The position numbers and the translations under genes were made by a program. From Nicotiana tabacum (taxonomy: Eukaryota; Streptophyta; Magnoliopsida; Solanales; Solanaceae), in the NCBI RefSeq assembly GCF_000715075.1, contig NC_134096.1, positions 63,683,854 through 63,747,853 on the forward strand: 64,000 nt of DNA, written 5' to 3'. Below the pieces are notes generated by a model. It was not told where the DNA came from. It saw only the letters and a program-made list of their open reading frames with translations, and ran no database searches. Positions 47,001-58,600 of this stretch are shown here, one piece after another (the stretch's first letter is position 1; the number at the start of each line of letters is the position of its first letter).

Positions 47001-50000
47001 TACGGAATCAGAGACACTGTTGAAATCAGAAAATATTTTATTCCTACATCTCTTTGTTCAAGGAGCCGAGAAGCCTACATGATAGAAAGAAACCATACCA
47101 ATCACAAACAAACAAAAAGTTATCTGCAACCACTTAATTTAAGAGGAGAATCTACCAAAATCATGAAAGTTGCAACACCGAGATTTTTGTTGCGAAGTAA
47201 CTCAACACAAGCTTGGGCTGCTGCAGTAGTCTCGACTACAATATAGTCTAGTCCAGGACAAGCGGTTGATATGGCAACATCATACTTTGCTGAAACGGAA
47301 AAAAAAAAAAAAAAAAAGTTGAATGAAAGCAGATTAAAGCACTATATAAAATTAATATATTATCAGCAGAGACACCGTGCTATAGTAACGTAAGCAAGTG
47401 GCGAAAATAAATGTCCAAGAAAATAGTGGTAAGTGCAACTATGGAGAAAATTGCAGCAGCAGCAACCCCCCCCCCCACACACCCCCCCCCCCAATTATCC
47501 CCGACTTTCCAGCTTCATTTACTCATCACCACTAAAATCTAATGCAGGAGCTTGCCCCGTAATTTCATTAACTTAGCCTCCAAATGAAAGAAAATACATG
47601 AAATCAAAGGACTATCAGCAAGTATTAACCAAGAACCAGAAACACTAACCATCAATAGCACCCAAATCACCCATTCTACCATAAATACCCTGTATATGAT
47701 TTGCCTCCTTAGCATGCAATATTGCTTTAAGAACTGATCCCTGACTCTTTTCAGATTCCATTACAGATAAAAGCTCGGAAAGTTTTTGTCGAGCAACTTG
47801 TTCAAGTGGAATCAATCTTTCTTGTTCTTGAAGGCATTCCTGCAATCACTCGATGCATCATGAGCGCTCTGAAGACATCAGAAAAATGGTCAAAAATGAA
47901 AAATGGCAGACCCCTAATGCATACTTGTTCCAGATTTCGAGCTTCAGATGCTTTAAGCTTCAGATTCTCAAGCTCACTCCTGGCGTCATTTATGCTAGTC
48001 GATTTCATCTCTAGTCTTTTCTGTATTTCCACAATCTGCTCTTGAGCTTCCACATAAGCAGCACGAGCAGCCTCATGCTGACATAAATAAACAGCAATTA
48101 CCAATAAATGACATAATCTACAGCAAACTTAACTAATGCAGCGGTTTAACATAAGAAAACAATTATAAATATGAAATTTATCAACCAGCCGAATGCATTT
48201 AGGGCTTGATATTGCCTCACATCTTAAGATTATTCAATTAGACATAGATTAAAAGTATTTTGCAAATATCTAAGTTTTCAGTTTGTATACCCTGACCACT
48301 AACTTTTGGCCATTATTGAGCCAATAAACTTATTACATTGCTCATCAAGCCCAAAGCTGCTTTGAGTTTTTTTCCCCACATCTTAGATGTATTCGGAGGT
48401 ATAAAGCTCTGCCCGGAACATAATTTTAGAGGGCATGGATCAGTTTTGTACTCGAGTGGAAGTTCAATTATGTACTACGAGATTAACCAGATTTTACTGG
48501 GAAATCTTTTCACCCGCACTTTCACAGCCTAATCTTGAAAGAAACAAACACCATGCGGACGAGTACAGGAAGACAGTATAATTTACTGACGTGAACCGAC
48601 TCCTTCATATTGGTAAAAGCAGCTCGAAGTAAAAGATTTCCTGCTGCTCTAGTTGACAAATGCAGATTGCTTAAGAGATACGTGAACCAAATTACAGTGA
48701 TAGTTGTCAGGGTATGAAATAAATAAGAAAGAACAACCTTAGATGTTGTAAATTGGCAAAATACCTTTTCAGTCAGAAGTTTACTTTCAGTTGATGCAAC
48801 TTCAAGTTTTCCCTTGTGCTCGATTAGTAGTTTTTCCCAAGGCTCGAGTTCAGCACGAACATCAGCAAGCTCACTTCGAAAAACCTCAGTCTCAACTATT
48901 CGCCAACATCATACAAGAATGAGACCACTATATATGCCTAAGGCTAAAACTGATGGAAAAATATGAGCAGTTTGATGCAACAAAAAAAACTAATTCTGTG
49001 CACCAACTTTTCTGATTCAACATCTAACTCACCAGCAAAAAACATCAAAAGTAATGATGCCAATTAATCAAGGCAAAAAGATTTAGTCTAAGGAAAACCA
49101 ACAAAGAAGGGATGCCATACTATGAAAAAGGAAATATGAAACCTTAATGGGGAAACCAGCTGTTTATGATACCATCACATATGTACTACTAAAGAACAAC
49201 ATAAAGAGGCTCGCTTTTATAAGAGGCACATTAATTTTGCCAAAACCAGACAGTATTGTGTAACATGCTGCAAAATGAGTTAGCAAAACAACTTTCAAAG
49301 TATCATAAACTTAAACCCATAAACAATCCTGGCTGAAGATACTCTACCTTTAGAATTATCCTGAATTTCCTCTAAGATCTTTTCCTCATCCACCAAAAGT
49401 TGTTGTAGTTTGGGAATATCTTCCTCCAGTTTTGGAATCAGAATTGCTGCCTCCTCACAGTCCTTTGTTAGGTCAGTAATTTTTGTGGAATCCTAACATT
49501 CAAGAAAACAGACAAGAGATGTACCTTAATCAAACAGAAACTGACAGTTATTCGTATTCCCATACATTTACTATATTTTTCTGGGAAGCAACTTTCAGTT
49601 TTTGATACCTTATCAACTTTATCATTAAGCTTCTTTATCTTCTGCTTCAGGTGACTTAAATCTTCTCGGTATTTTACATCTTGCCTCTCAAATTCCTTGA
49701 ACTCGTCCTTGCAGCGCCTCAAACTGTTATCAAGCTCCTAAAATTTCAAACAAAAAAAGGGATTCAAAGCAAGGTGCTCAAGATTCTTTTTTCAAAATCA
49801 ATGAGTAGGAGAATAACATTATGCGAGTTTCTAAAACCAAAACATTTAACAGATGCAGAGTTCCAGGGAAACAACAAATATCCTATTCTGGTTATATTAA
49901 GAAGATGCAAAGAATATATGCAATTCTTATCCATACCTCTTGTTTTTTAAAATGCTTTGAATGCTTCGCTTCAAGCTCCTTCAATGTTTTGTTACTTTCT

Positions 50001-52209
50001 CGAATTTTCTCCCTAAAATAAGTCAGTAATTAGCTCCACTAGCTTTCATTATAACACACAAACGTTTGCATTTGTGCAACCTTTGTTTAGAAAAGACCCC
50101 ACCTCTCTATTTTAAGGTTCTCTTCCTGTCCAGAAATGTTTTCCTGCATCTCTGAAATTCGAGCTGAATTATCTTCAAAGGCCAAATTTGTTGCTTTCTC
50201 TTGCCATTTTAACAATGATAATTCTTTAAGCATGTAGGCTTCAGCTTCATTCTTCACACCCTGACAAATGAAGCCAAGATAGTATAATTAATTTTCTGTA
50301 ATCTTAAGGAAACAGGAATCTTATAATGGTCTAAATATACCTCCAAGTTATCTCTTTCTTTCTCTGCTAGCTTGACCATCTGAACAACGCCAGACCTTCT
50401 TTCGTTGAGGGATTCTAGCCTACAAGAGCATTAAGAAATAGTAAATGCATGTTTTAGAAACATTGAATGCACTTTCTTGGGCACATACTCTTCTCAATGA
50501 GCAGTGATTCATTCTAGGTTAAATTAACTGATATAACTGCAAGAACGAAAACTCCAAATGCATGTATAGGACAACAGGATGAGTTCTCAAGATGGAAAGC
50601 AAAAAATAGCTGAATCACATAACTAGGCAGATATCACCAATTTCAATGCTTAAACTTAAAAGAATTTTGACATTAAATCTCATCGCATATTCATGCCAAA
50701 AGTTTATTCTTGATAGAACATGGTTACAGATTCAGGACAAGTTGTCAGGATCTTCAAATCAGCCATTACAACATGTTTTGAACTTTCTTAGGCAGTTCCA
50801 AAAATATCAACACCGTAGCAACAATAACAGTGTTTAAGATATGGGTTGAGAACTAACTGCTTAAATGATTCTTCAATCATCTCAACATATTTATTGGTTC
50901 CTATAATATCTTCTAGATACTCTAGAAAGCCTTCATCATGGGCACCTTGTGCCTTTGGCTTCATCAGTGATATTTGCTCAACCTCACCCTGCAAAAATCC
51001 AACCACCTCAACCCCTTATAATCGAACAATATTCACAAAGTTAACTTCAAGCGAGTGATAAAAATTTAGACCTGCAGAATCAAAAACCGATTATTATCCA
51101 AGTCGACACCTTTCCCTTTCAGTTTCTTGGTGACCTCTGTAAAGTTACTTGACCGGTCATTGATAAAGTACTTAGAGGAATTATCTCGGAATGCCACACG
51201 TGTAATCACGAAATCACTTCCAGGAACAGCTTCATATGCCTCGCCATCCTTTAAACAAAAAAATGAAACACTTAAATGAAAAGTTAAACTGCGACTCTAA
51301 ATGGCCATTTCATCAAGAGGAAAACAAGAAGTTACCAAATCTATTATCTCCTGGAAATGAACAGACACGCCAGCACTCTCCAAATTCTGGTGATTAGTTG
51401 AATTATGGATGAGCTCTGAGACTTTATTAAGACGCATCTGCATAGTTAACAATCAAATAAGAAAACGCAAAATATTTACGCCATTGTACACAACTATATT
51501 CCATAACCGCCAGGTTAACAAGCTAAGAGTAGGAGTTTTAAATTGGAATTCAACCCGCTGAAGCAATTATAATGGCTATTTAGTACTTAAAGTTTCAGCA
51601 TTTAGTAGTAGATCGAATTCAGTAGCATAGCTAATGCTTGCTTTTGCGATGAAAAAGGTTATATATGATGAAATGATATATCAATTGTGTATCAAGATCA
51701 ATGTAGTGTGTTACTATTGTTGAATTGTGTGAATCAACTAGTCTAAAAGCTTAAACAGTTAAAACCAATACTAATAGCTTAAATTTCGGATGAAACAATT
51801 CATGGAATACAACAATATTTTAGACGAAACGGTTCACACAATTCAACAATTATATGTGTCAAAACATTGAAATTGCTTTTAAATTACTCGTATCTTACCT
51901 GTTTGGCTCTCTTTCCGAACACGAACAACATTGCATCAATTACGTTACTCTTGCCACTACCATTAGGACCAACAACTGCCGAAAAGCTCTGAAAATAACA
52001 CGAATTTAATTTCCTATACATTCAATTACAAAGAAACAGAGTTTTTCTAAAGAAAAATAAACCCTAACCTTATGAAAGGGGCCAACACGCTGTTCGCCGG
52101 CGTAAGATTTGAAGTTTCTCATGACCATCTCTTTAATGAATAGCCTTGGAGTTCTAGATCCACGACGAGGAGATTCATCCGTCAAATTATTGGCGACCGG
52201 CGATTCCAT
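41035..52209 (-). CDS. SMC4: Structural maintenance of chromosomes protein 4 (condensin subunit), 28 exons
   Basis: SMC4 forms an ATPase heterodimer with SMC2 and, with non-SMC subunits, builds condensin, which compacts and resolves chromosomes in mitosis and meiosis in the nucleus. The 28 exons have conserved splice phases. They code for about 1242 residues if one extra base in exon 10 is ignored, close to plant SMC4 length. Seen: N-terminus with '[18 protein letters not shown]' (exon 1); Walker A 'GPNGSGKS' (exon 2); long coiled coils; hinge in exons 13-16 with '[13 protein letters not shown]'; ABC signature 'LSGGEK' (exon 25); Walker B '[10 protein letters not shown]' (exon 26); C-terminal '[11 protein letters not shown]' (exon 28). 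The start is the first ATG, 20 codons before the conserved block. Odd points: a frameshift at 49440-49441, a GC donor in intron 23, and transposable elements in introns 15, 24 and 26. Identity is very secure; functional status of this copy is uncertain. Confidence 0.96.
41379..41858 (-). mobile_element. TRIM-like miniature LTR retrotransposon in SMC4 intron 26
   Basis: Two direct repeats of about 100 bp (roughly 41379-41478 and 41759-41858) share 'ttaag..atgggt', 'aca..attaaa' and 'gacaagtgtat'. Between them, next to the right copy, minus-strand ACATGGTATCAGAGCCAA matches an initiator tRNA-Met primer site. There is no coding region. A 12-bp-arm perfect palindrome lies at 41493-41520. Exact LTR ends are not fixed. 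Confidence 0.6.
42960..43135 (-). mobile_element. tRNA-derived SINE in SMC4 intron 24
   Basis: Minus-strand TGGCTCAACGG (43114-43124) matches the pol III A box. GTTCAAAAC (43059-43067) matches the B box GWTCRANNC at suitable spacing. The sequence around them fits the head of a plant SINE. The 3' end and target duplication are not clear, so the left limit is approximate. Confidence 0.6.
43487..43488 (-). other. SMC4: GC-type splice donor of SMC4 intron 23
   Basis: The sense strand reads AAG|GCAAGT at the end of exon 23, and only this junction joins in frame to exon 24 (..KRR then LDEFM). The motif otherwise matches a strong donor, as usual for the rare GC-AG class. Confidence 0.8.
45671..46720 (+). 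mobile_element. 5'-truncated RTE-type LINE in SMC4 intron 15
   Basis: A 20-bp target duplication (TTGTTTAC[A/G]GACCATAGAGA) is at 45651-45670 and 46721-46740. Plus-strand text in shifting frames encodes the C-terminal part of an RTE reverse transcriptase ('[13 protein letters not shown]', '[20 protein letters not shown]', '[15 protein letters not shown]'). The 3' end has 'CCCTCGAGTAGGGGTAAGG', 'TCTGCATACACACTACCCC' and a GTTGTTG tail, the tail type shared by tobacco TS SINEs and their RTE partner. The ORF is broken by stops. It lies in antisense orientation to SMC4, so its own poly(A)-type signals would not face the gene. Confidence 0.9.
49440..49441 (-). other. SMC4: Putative 1-bp insertion (frameshift) in SMC4 exon 10
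   Basis: In the sense strand the text is GCAATTCTTGATTCC. The conserved frame before it reads ...CEEAAIL and after it [10 protein letters not shown], which needs one T fewer. As written, translation continues 17 codons in the wrong frame to TGA at 49386-49388, giving about 396 residues. Confidence 0.8.
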
Positions 52210-52931
52210 GTTTACACCTATTTTTCACTGGTTACACACACTACCTGTTTCCAGCGACGAATTGCACGGAGATGACGGTCGACAGATCGGAAAAGTTTGA
52301 CTGTATCGACCACCGGTTAAGAGAGTAAACTTCGGTAGAACTCTTAGCGAAGTGCTAACCAATTTGGAAGGAAACAGAAAAGAAAAAGATGGAGCGTAAA
52401 GTTTTGATTTTTTTGAGAAGATGAAATATTTGGGCGGGAAACTAAAGTGCTCTAGGATCGAATTAGTTGAGCCACTTATTCAGGAAGTGCACAAATAGCC
52501 TTAATTTAAATAATAGCCGAATTTGATTCCCAATTCAAACTTTAAGCCTTCCGATATGAAGTTAGGCTATGACACTTCAAAGCTTTAAAAATGGTTGTTT
52601 TTTTTAAAAAAAAAAAACAGCAGGAGCTAAACACTTCTAAAATTTTAAAAACTAAATATGTTTTAAGTAGGAATGTTAAAAGAGGCTACCTGGTGTCATG
52701 TCTACTTATTCAAAGTAATATGCACGATTGTACCCATCAAAGAAGCGTGAACTTTGTTTGGAGTTTGCATGACCCAATTGAGCTCAAATCTATATTTAGC
52801 TATACGTCCGAGCTTTTGCTACAATTGCAACTCTCAACAAGGCCCAATTTAATTGGCAAGGTAGAGTTATCAAGAATCCAAGATCATGGGTTTAATTATC
52901 CTAAATTTAGCACGGGCTAGCCAGTTTTCGG
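52210..52931. other. SMC4 5' leader and promoter region, then AT-rich DNA
   Basis: It holds the SMC4 promoter (E2F-type site at 52429-52441). From about 52590 on there is A-rich low-complexity sequence and no recognised gene. A 109-codon plus-strand ORF at 52591-52920 has no domain I know. Confidence 0.5.
52429..52441 (-). promoter_or_regulatory. SMC4: E2F-type site upstream of SMC4
   Basis: Minus-strand TTTCCCGCCCAAA matches the E2F consensus TTTSSCGC. It lies 220 bp upstream of the SMC4 ATG. E2F control of S-phase chromosome genes is well known in plants. Confidence 0.65.
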
Positions 52932-53352
52932 ACTGGTAAAATGAAAAATAGTCAGCGTTTGCAAAATTATTGAAAAATAGCCACTATTTTGCTGTAACAC
53001 AGAAAGTTCAAGCATAATATACTGGAGATTGGTGCACCTTGTGTATGAACTTCCAGCACATTATGCTAGAACTCCAGCACACGAAAAGTTTCATCATAAT
53101 ATACTGGAGATTGGAGTACATGTGTATAAACTTCTAGCATATTATGTTGGAGCAATATATTATACTGGAAGTTCACATGTAAAAAAATTCGAACTCCGGT
53201 ATATTATGCTGGAATATTTTTCGGATTTTGAACAGTGTTTTCATTCAGACTTATTAACTTTACATGAAAAGTGGCTAAATTTCGATTACTTTTGAAACTG
53301 TGACTATTTTTCAATTATCACTTGTAAATCTGGCTATTTTTGAATTTCACCC
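52932..53352. mobile_element. MITE-like foldback repeat with about 50-bp terminal inverted repeats
   Basis: The left end (GGTAAAATGAAAAATAGTCAG...) and the inverted right end (GGTGAAATTCAAAAATAGCCAG...) match over roughly 50 bp, including a second 'TTGAAAAATAG' block in each arm. The core repeats CCAGCATA..TATGCTGG palindromic units (about 53000-53215). It has no coding capacity. The target duplication is not certain. Confidence 0.7.
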
Positions 53353-54359
53353 AATTATTTGCTTATATGAATAGACTTAAATATCAAATTGCGTTGTAAT
53401 GTAATGTTGGTTATAGTTTTTGAGTTTTATATGTTTCTTTGAGGATAACTTGTAATTCTAGCACTTCACTAAGTGCGGAAATGAAGAAAAAGAACTAGAT
53501 TTTGTAACTTTTGGATCAATTTAATTTCAGTCACATTTTCTAAACTTTTTTTTAGTTACACGTCAACTGAGAGTATTCAATCTCCAACTTCTAGGTTAAG
53601 AGTGTTAGTTATGTCAAAGGATAGTGAAAAACCACCGTTCTCTTGTAATAGGTGATTTAAATGTTTTTTTATACAACTAGGCTATTTTTAAGGTAATACG
53701 AATAAATTTGTATAGTAAACAGTAATTCATGATTAACTTGATCAAAATGGCAATTGACATAGTATTATAGCAGGTGAAAAACTAACTAATATTGTATTAG
53801 TAAAATTTAGCCTTGACACGTGGATAGGTTACTTAGCAACACGGTGCTGCATGGGATCAGTGTCATGAATGAACATCGGAGGTTTGTCCTGACGAGAAAT
53901 ATCTTTAACTTGGTGGCTCCTTTCCGGGGATGGGAGCAGTGCCCCGGTGAAGCACTCTGAGGACGGCCCTAGCTAGGAATCGATTAACGAAGCTATAATC
54001 CGGAGTTTTGCTTGATCTTCAACCGTCTCTGAAATGTTCGAGATCCACTCATATCCACTACGCCCGACGCTTTTTTCACAACCGGCTAGTAAATTGGAAG
54101 TAAATAACCACCCAAAGCAACGTGCGAAAGTTGGACTTGGGATATGAATTTAGGCTATAAATACCTTCACATTCCTCACTTGTAACTCATTCTGATCCCG
54201 CTCTACCTACTTATTGTTATAAGCTTCTGCATTTTGCTCTTGTCAAGTTGGGCAATTGATTTTTACTTTGCAACATTGTGGCTCATAAATAAATTTCAAT
54301 AAGATTATTTTTTCCTTTGTTTACCTACTTTAATTGCATTATTATTGATAATCGGCTTA
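53353..54359 (+). other. Possible LTR fragment with TATA box; otherwise unassigned
   Basis: From about 53815 the text includes GACACGTGG, then GC-richer sequence, a TATA box CTATAAATA (54155-54163) and 'cctcacttgtaact'-type start-like sequence, then AATAAA-like signals near 54285. This is the plan of an LTR promoter and R region. No second copy or flanking duplication is in the window. Nothing is recognised in 53353-53814. Confidence 0.35.
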
Positions 54360-55610
54360 ATGTATGCATATTTTGATATATACTGCCTCACATTTTGCTC
54401 ATGTCTCGACGATTTGAGGTGTTTAATATGATTGTTTGTGCTAAATTTTGGTATTTCTATGTATAGGAATCATTCGGATGCAATTTGGGACGAAAGGGCG
54501 CGAATTGGAGCTAAATCGGAACAAAATTGCAGAAATGGAAGTTGAGCGCCACAGCAAGCGTGGGGCGCTCGATGTGGCGCACTTTACAGAAGCAAAGAAG
54601 TTTGAGCGCCAGGTCCAGCGCCCCACGCTGGCCTGGACGCTCACAACGGGAATTCTCCTTTTTTGACTAGGACTCGGTTATTTCGACCCCTAGACGCCCC
54701 CAACTCATATAAAAGCCAACCAAAACCTATTTTTAAAGGGAGGAGACGGATTAAAGGGAGAGGGGAGGCACAAAACACTGAAAAAGCGAGGATTTGATCA
54801 ATTCTTCCATCCCTTTCCTAGTATTCATCGATTTTATGTTTGAAAATACAATTTTTGATGATTGTATGAACATGAGTGGCTAAGAACCCTATTGTTCTAG
54901 GGTCATGGGTATACATGAATGTTGATGTTTGAAGTTTAAATTGACGAAGTTGATTTTATCATATTGGATTGTTTATTTAATTCTGTTTTAAATTATTTTG
55001 CTGAGTAGCTAACAGTGAAATACTATCTACGAATCTATAGTTGAACTCGAAAGTGGGAACTATAGATTGCATATAGAATTAAATAGAGTAAGTTCTTAAA
55101 CCCGGGCATCGGGGAGTGGATTCGCAATTAGGATAGACATATACCTAATTGCCTTACTCGGTTGCAATACAGGAATTGTAAATGCGTTCTTGTTAAACTT
55201 AATTTCATAGACATATAGGTATTAAGTTAGCTTGAATAGGCGAGTAAGGACTCGACAGATGCTTACGAGCAATATCAACCCTGTGAGTCAATAATCCAGA
55301 TAAATCAATTAGTTACTTTAAATTAAGAATGCAACATGATTGTTAGATAACCCGTGACCCTGGAATATTATACCCTATTGATTTTTATTCAAAACTATTT
55401 AAGTGTTGTGTTTGATTCTTAGCAATTCATTACTTGATAGCCTTTAGGTAGTAATTTAGAAAATTATATATTTTGTCAGAAATATTTTGATCCGATAACC
55501 TATTCGAGTTTAAATTAGTCAAAAGTTAATCATAAGTCTTCGTGGGAATGATACTTTATTCACTACTTTATTACTTGACGACCACGTATACTTGCGTGAG
55601 TGTGGTTGGA
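54360..55610 (+). repeat. Athila 5' LTR (limits approximate)
   Basis: A TATA box lies at 54708-54714 (TATAAAA) after a GC-rich GCGCC segment (about 54545-54645). The following 900 bp has the usual Athila LTR feel and no ORF. The right end is near 'ccacgtatacttgcgtgagtg'. No TGGCGCC-type primer site is seen between it and gag at 55639, so the leader seems deleted. Confidence 0.6.
54708..54714 (+). promoter_or_regulatory. Probable TATA box of the Athila LTR
   Basis: TATAAAA in the context CTCATATAAAAGCC, followed downstream by A-rich sequence suitable for transcription start. Confidence 0.55.
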
Positions 55611-55638
55611 CATCGTAGTTCAACCACAGCCAATAGAG

Positions 55639-58600
55639 ATGGCAGGTAATGAAGAGCGTCCGGTGATTGAAGCCGCAAGGCCCAATCTTGCGAATATGAC
55701 TCAGGCTATTGTGAAGCCTGATATCACTGGGCATTTTGAACTCAAACAGTACATGGTACAGCTGATTCAGTCCATAGGACAATATTTGGGTCTATCTCAT
55801 GAGGACCCGCAGAGGCACATTCAGAACTTCTTGAAAATTATGGGCACTTACAATTATCCGAATGTTTCCAAGGACTATGTCAGGCTGACACTATTTCCCT
55901 TTTCACTGTTGGGGGAAGCTAAGGAATGGTTGCAAAAGGAGCCTGCGAACTCAATCCACACTTGGGATGATCTGGCAAGGAAATTCTTAATCAAGTTTTT
56001 CCCAACTAAGAAGACAAAGTCCCTGAGGAGCCAAATTCTTGGGTTCCAACAACGGGATGGCGAGACACTTCGTCAAGCTTGGGAAAGATACAAGAAGCTA
56101 CTCAGAGACTGCCCGCATCATTGTCAGACTGATGAGGTATTGGGTCACACTTTTGTTGATGGGTTAGATGAAGCATCAAAAATGAATCTTGACTCAGCTT
56201 GTGGGGGTAGTTGCATGGCGAGGCCGTATAGTGAAATACAACTCTTGCTAAATAACTTCACTGCCAATGACCATAATTGGCAAGGAGAGGGGGATTCAAG
56301 AAGGGCAATTAAACAGAAGGCAGCCGGGTTGATTGAGCTTGATGATTTCTCCGCCATGAGAGCCGATATAGCAAAATTGGCAAATCAGATGAATAGAATG
56401 ACAACGCAACAAACACAACAAATGCAACATGTACAGCAGATGTCTATTTGTTGCGAACTATGTGGTGACAGTCATATGAGTGACATGTGCCCCACGAATC
56501 CTGAGTCTATATACTATGTGGGACAACAGAGCAGGGGTCCAATGAATCAGCATGTGCAATATGGGAATACCTACAATCCAAATTGGAAGAATCATCCTAA
56601 CTTCTCATGGGGAGGAAATCAACAGAATCAGAACCAGTATAGGACCCAAGGAAATTTCAATCAACCTCAGAGACCACCCCTACAAACAGAAGAGAGTACG
56701 AATGACTTGCTGAAGAAGTTGTTGCTTGATAATCAACAACTCAGGACCGATTTCAGAAATCTTGAGAGGCAAATGGGACAGTTAGCAGCAAATCAAAATA
56801 CTAGACCTGCAGGCGCGCTTCCCAGTGATACAGAGAAGAACCCTCAAGTTAATGCAGTTACACTCAGAAACGGGAGGGAACTAGAAGAAGTGCCAAAGAA
56901 GAGAAAGAACAGTCTTATACCTGAGAGGGAACTAATCCCTAAGGAAATACACGAGTCAAAGAAAAATGATGCAAGTTCAGAGCCAGTGGAGGCTGCAAGG
57001 CCACCACCACCTTTCCCTCAGAGATTGCAGAAAAAGAATGATGATCGCATGTTCAATAAATTTCTCTCTATGTTAAGCCAAGTTCAATTGAATATTCTGT
57101 TGGTGGATGTACTTCGTGAAATCCCAAAATATGCTAAGCACATAAAAGATATAGTGTCTCACAAGAGGAAATTGACTGAGTTCGAAACAGTTGCACTTAC
57201 TGAGGAGTGCACTTCAAGGGTCTAAAACAAGCTTCCTCAAAAGCTTAAGGATCCTGGCAGCTTCACCATCCCTGTACAAATAGGTAATATTAACGTGGGT
57301 CGTGCCCTTTGTGATTTGGGGGCAAGCATAAATTTAATGCCCTTGTCATTATTTAAGCAATTGGGTCTGGGAGCTCCAAGACCAACCACTGTGATGTTGC
57401 AATTAGCTGATAGGTCCATAGCCTACCCTGAAGGAGTAATTGAAGATGTATTGCTGCAAATTGGAAAATTTATCTTCCCAGCTGACTTCATTATTCTTGA
57501 TTTTGAGGCTGATGAACAAGTTCCAATCATATTGGGACGACCTCTCTTGGCTACTGGTGATGCAATAATTAAAGTGCGAGAGGGAAAAATGATTATGAGG
57601 GTGGACAACGAGGAAGCAGTTTTTAATGTATACAAAGCGATCCAACTTCCCCGACACTATGAGGAGCTCTCTATGATATCTGTTGTGGAGGTGGATGAGA
57701 AACTTCTTGACACGATTGTATATCTAGACGATTCTCTAGAAAAAGCAATCATGATATTTGATAGCTTGGAGATTGATGATGAGGTTGAGTAGATGATGCA
57801 TATCCTAGATGCATCATGTGCTTACATGCAAGGAATAAACCCGTTTGAGCCCCTGAATAGGCCAAGTGGCCCCCCTCCAAAGCCGCCAATTGAAGAAGCT
57901 CCAAAATTGGAGCTTAAACCCCTACTACCCCACCTTCAATATGATTATTTGGGAAGTTCTGACACTTTACCTGTTATTGTTTCTTCTGACTTGTCTAAAT
58001 TGCAGGAAGAAAAGTTGTTGAGAGTGCTACGTGAGCACAAGCGAGCAATTGGGTGGACGATGTCTGACATCAAAGGCATTAGTCCAGCTTTCTGCATGCA
58101 TAAAATCCTCATGGAGGATGGACACAAGCAAAGTGTAGAGCAACAACGCCGCCTAAATCCAATCATGAAATAGGTAGTAAGAAAAGAAGTTATTAAGTGG
58201 CTTGATGCAGGTATTGTATTCCCAATCTCTGATAGCAAATGGGTAAGCCCCGTTCAATGTGTGCCAAAGAAAGGGGGGATGACTGTAGTGGTTAATGAAA
58301 ATAATAACTTAATTCCTACAAGAACTGTCACTGGGTGGAGAATTTGCATAGATTATAGAAAATTGAACAAAGCCACCCGAAAGGACCACTTCCCCCTTCC
58401 CTTTATTGACCAAATGCTTGATAGGTTAGCAGGACAGGAATACTACTGTTTCCTAGATGGTTATTCGGGGTATAATCAGATTGCTATAGCCCTAGAGGAC
58501 CAAGAGAAAACCACATTTACATGTCCCTATGGCACGTATGCGTTCAAGAGAATGCCCTTTGGTCTCTGTAATGCACCTGCAACTTTTCAAAGGTGTATGA

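Larger units (their letters stand above)
41035..52209 (-). other. SMC4: SMC4 exon map (minus strand, exon 1 to 28)
   Basis: Exons: 1 52069-52209; 2 51899-51988; 3 51336-51437; 4 51072-51248; 5 50858-50988; 6 50341-50419; 7 50103-50260; 8 49937-50012; 9 49609-49737; 10 49348-49493; 11 48765-48895; 12 47925-48077; 13 47650-47839; 14 47156-47289; 15 46828-46986; 16 45141-45449; 17 44860-45036; 18 44673-44756; 19 44382-44591; 20 44181-44270; 21 43982-44103; 22 43689-43844; 23 43489-43596; 24 43333-43393; 25 42084-42218; 26 41898-41985; 27 41232-41304; 28 41035-41155. Each boundary was set by GT..AG (GC..AG for intron 23) and by keeping the conserved protein in frame. The exon sum is 3730 bp, one more than a multiple of three; the extra base is in exon 10. 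Confidence 0.85.

Noticed and set aside
47295..47500. A19 run and two poly-C tracts as possible structured elements
   Set aside because: The A-run is the pyrimidine tract of exon 14's acceptor on the minus strand; the C-runs are ordinary low complexity and may be assembly noise.
52591..52920. 109-codon plus-strand ORF upstream of SMC4
   Set aside because: It begins in an A-run and has no domain; likely chance.
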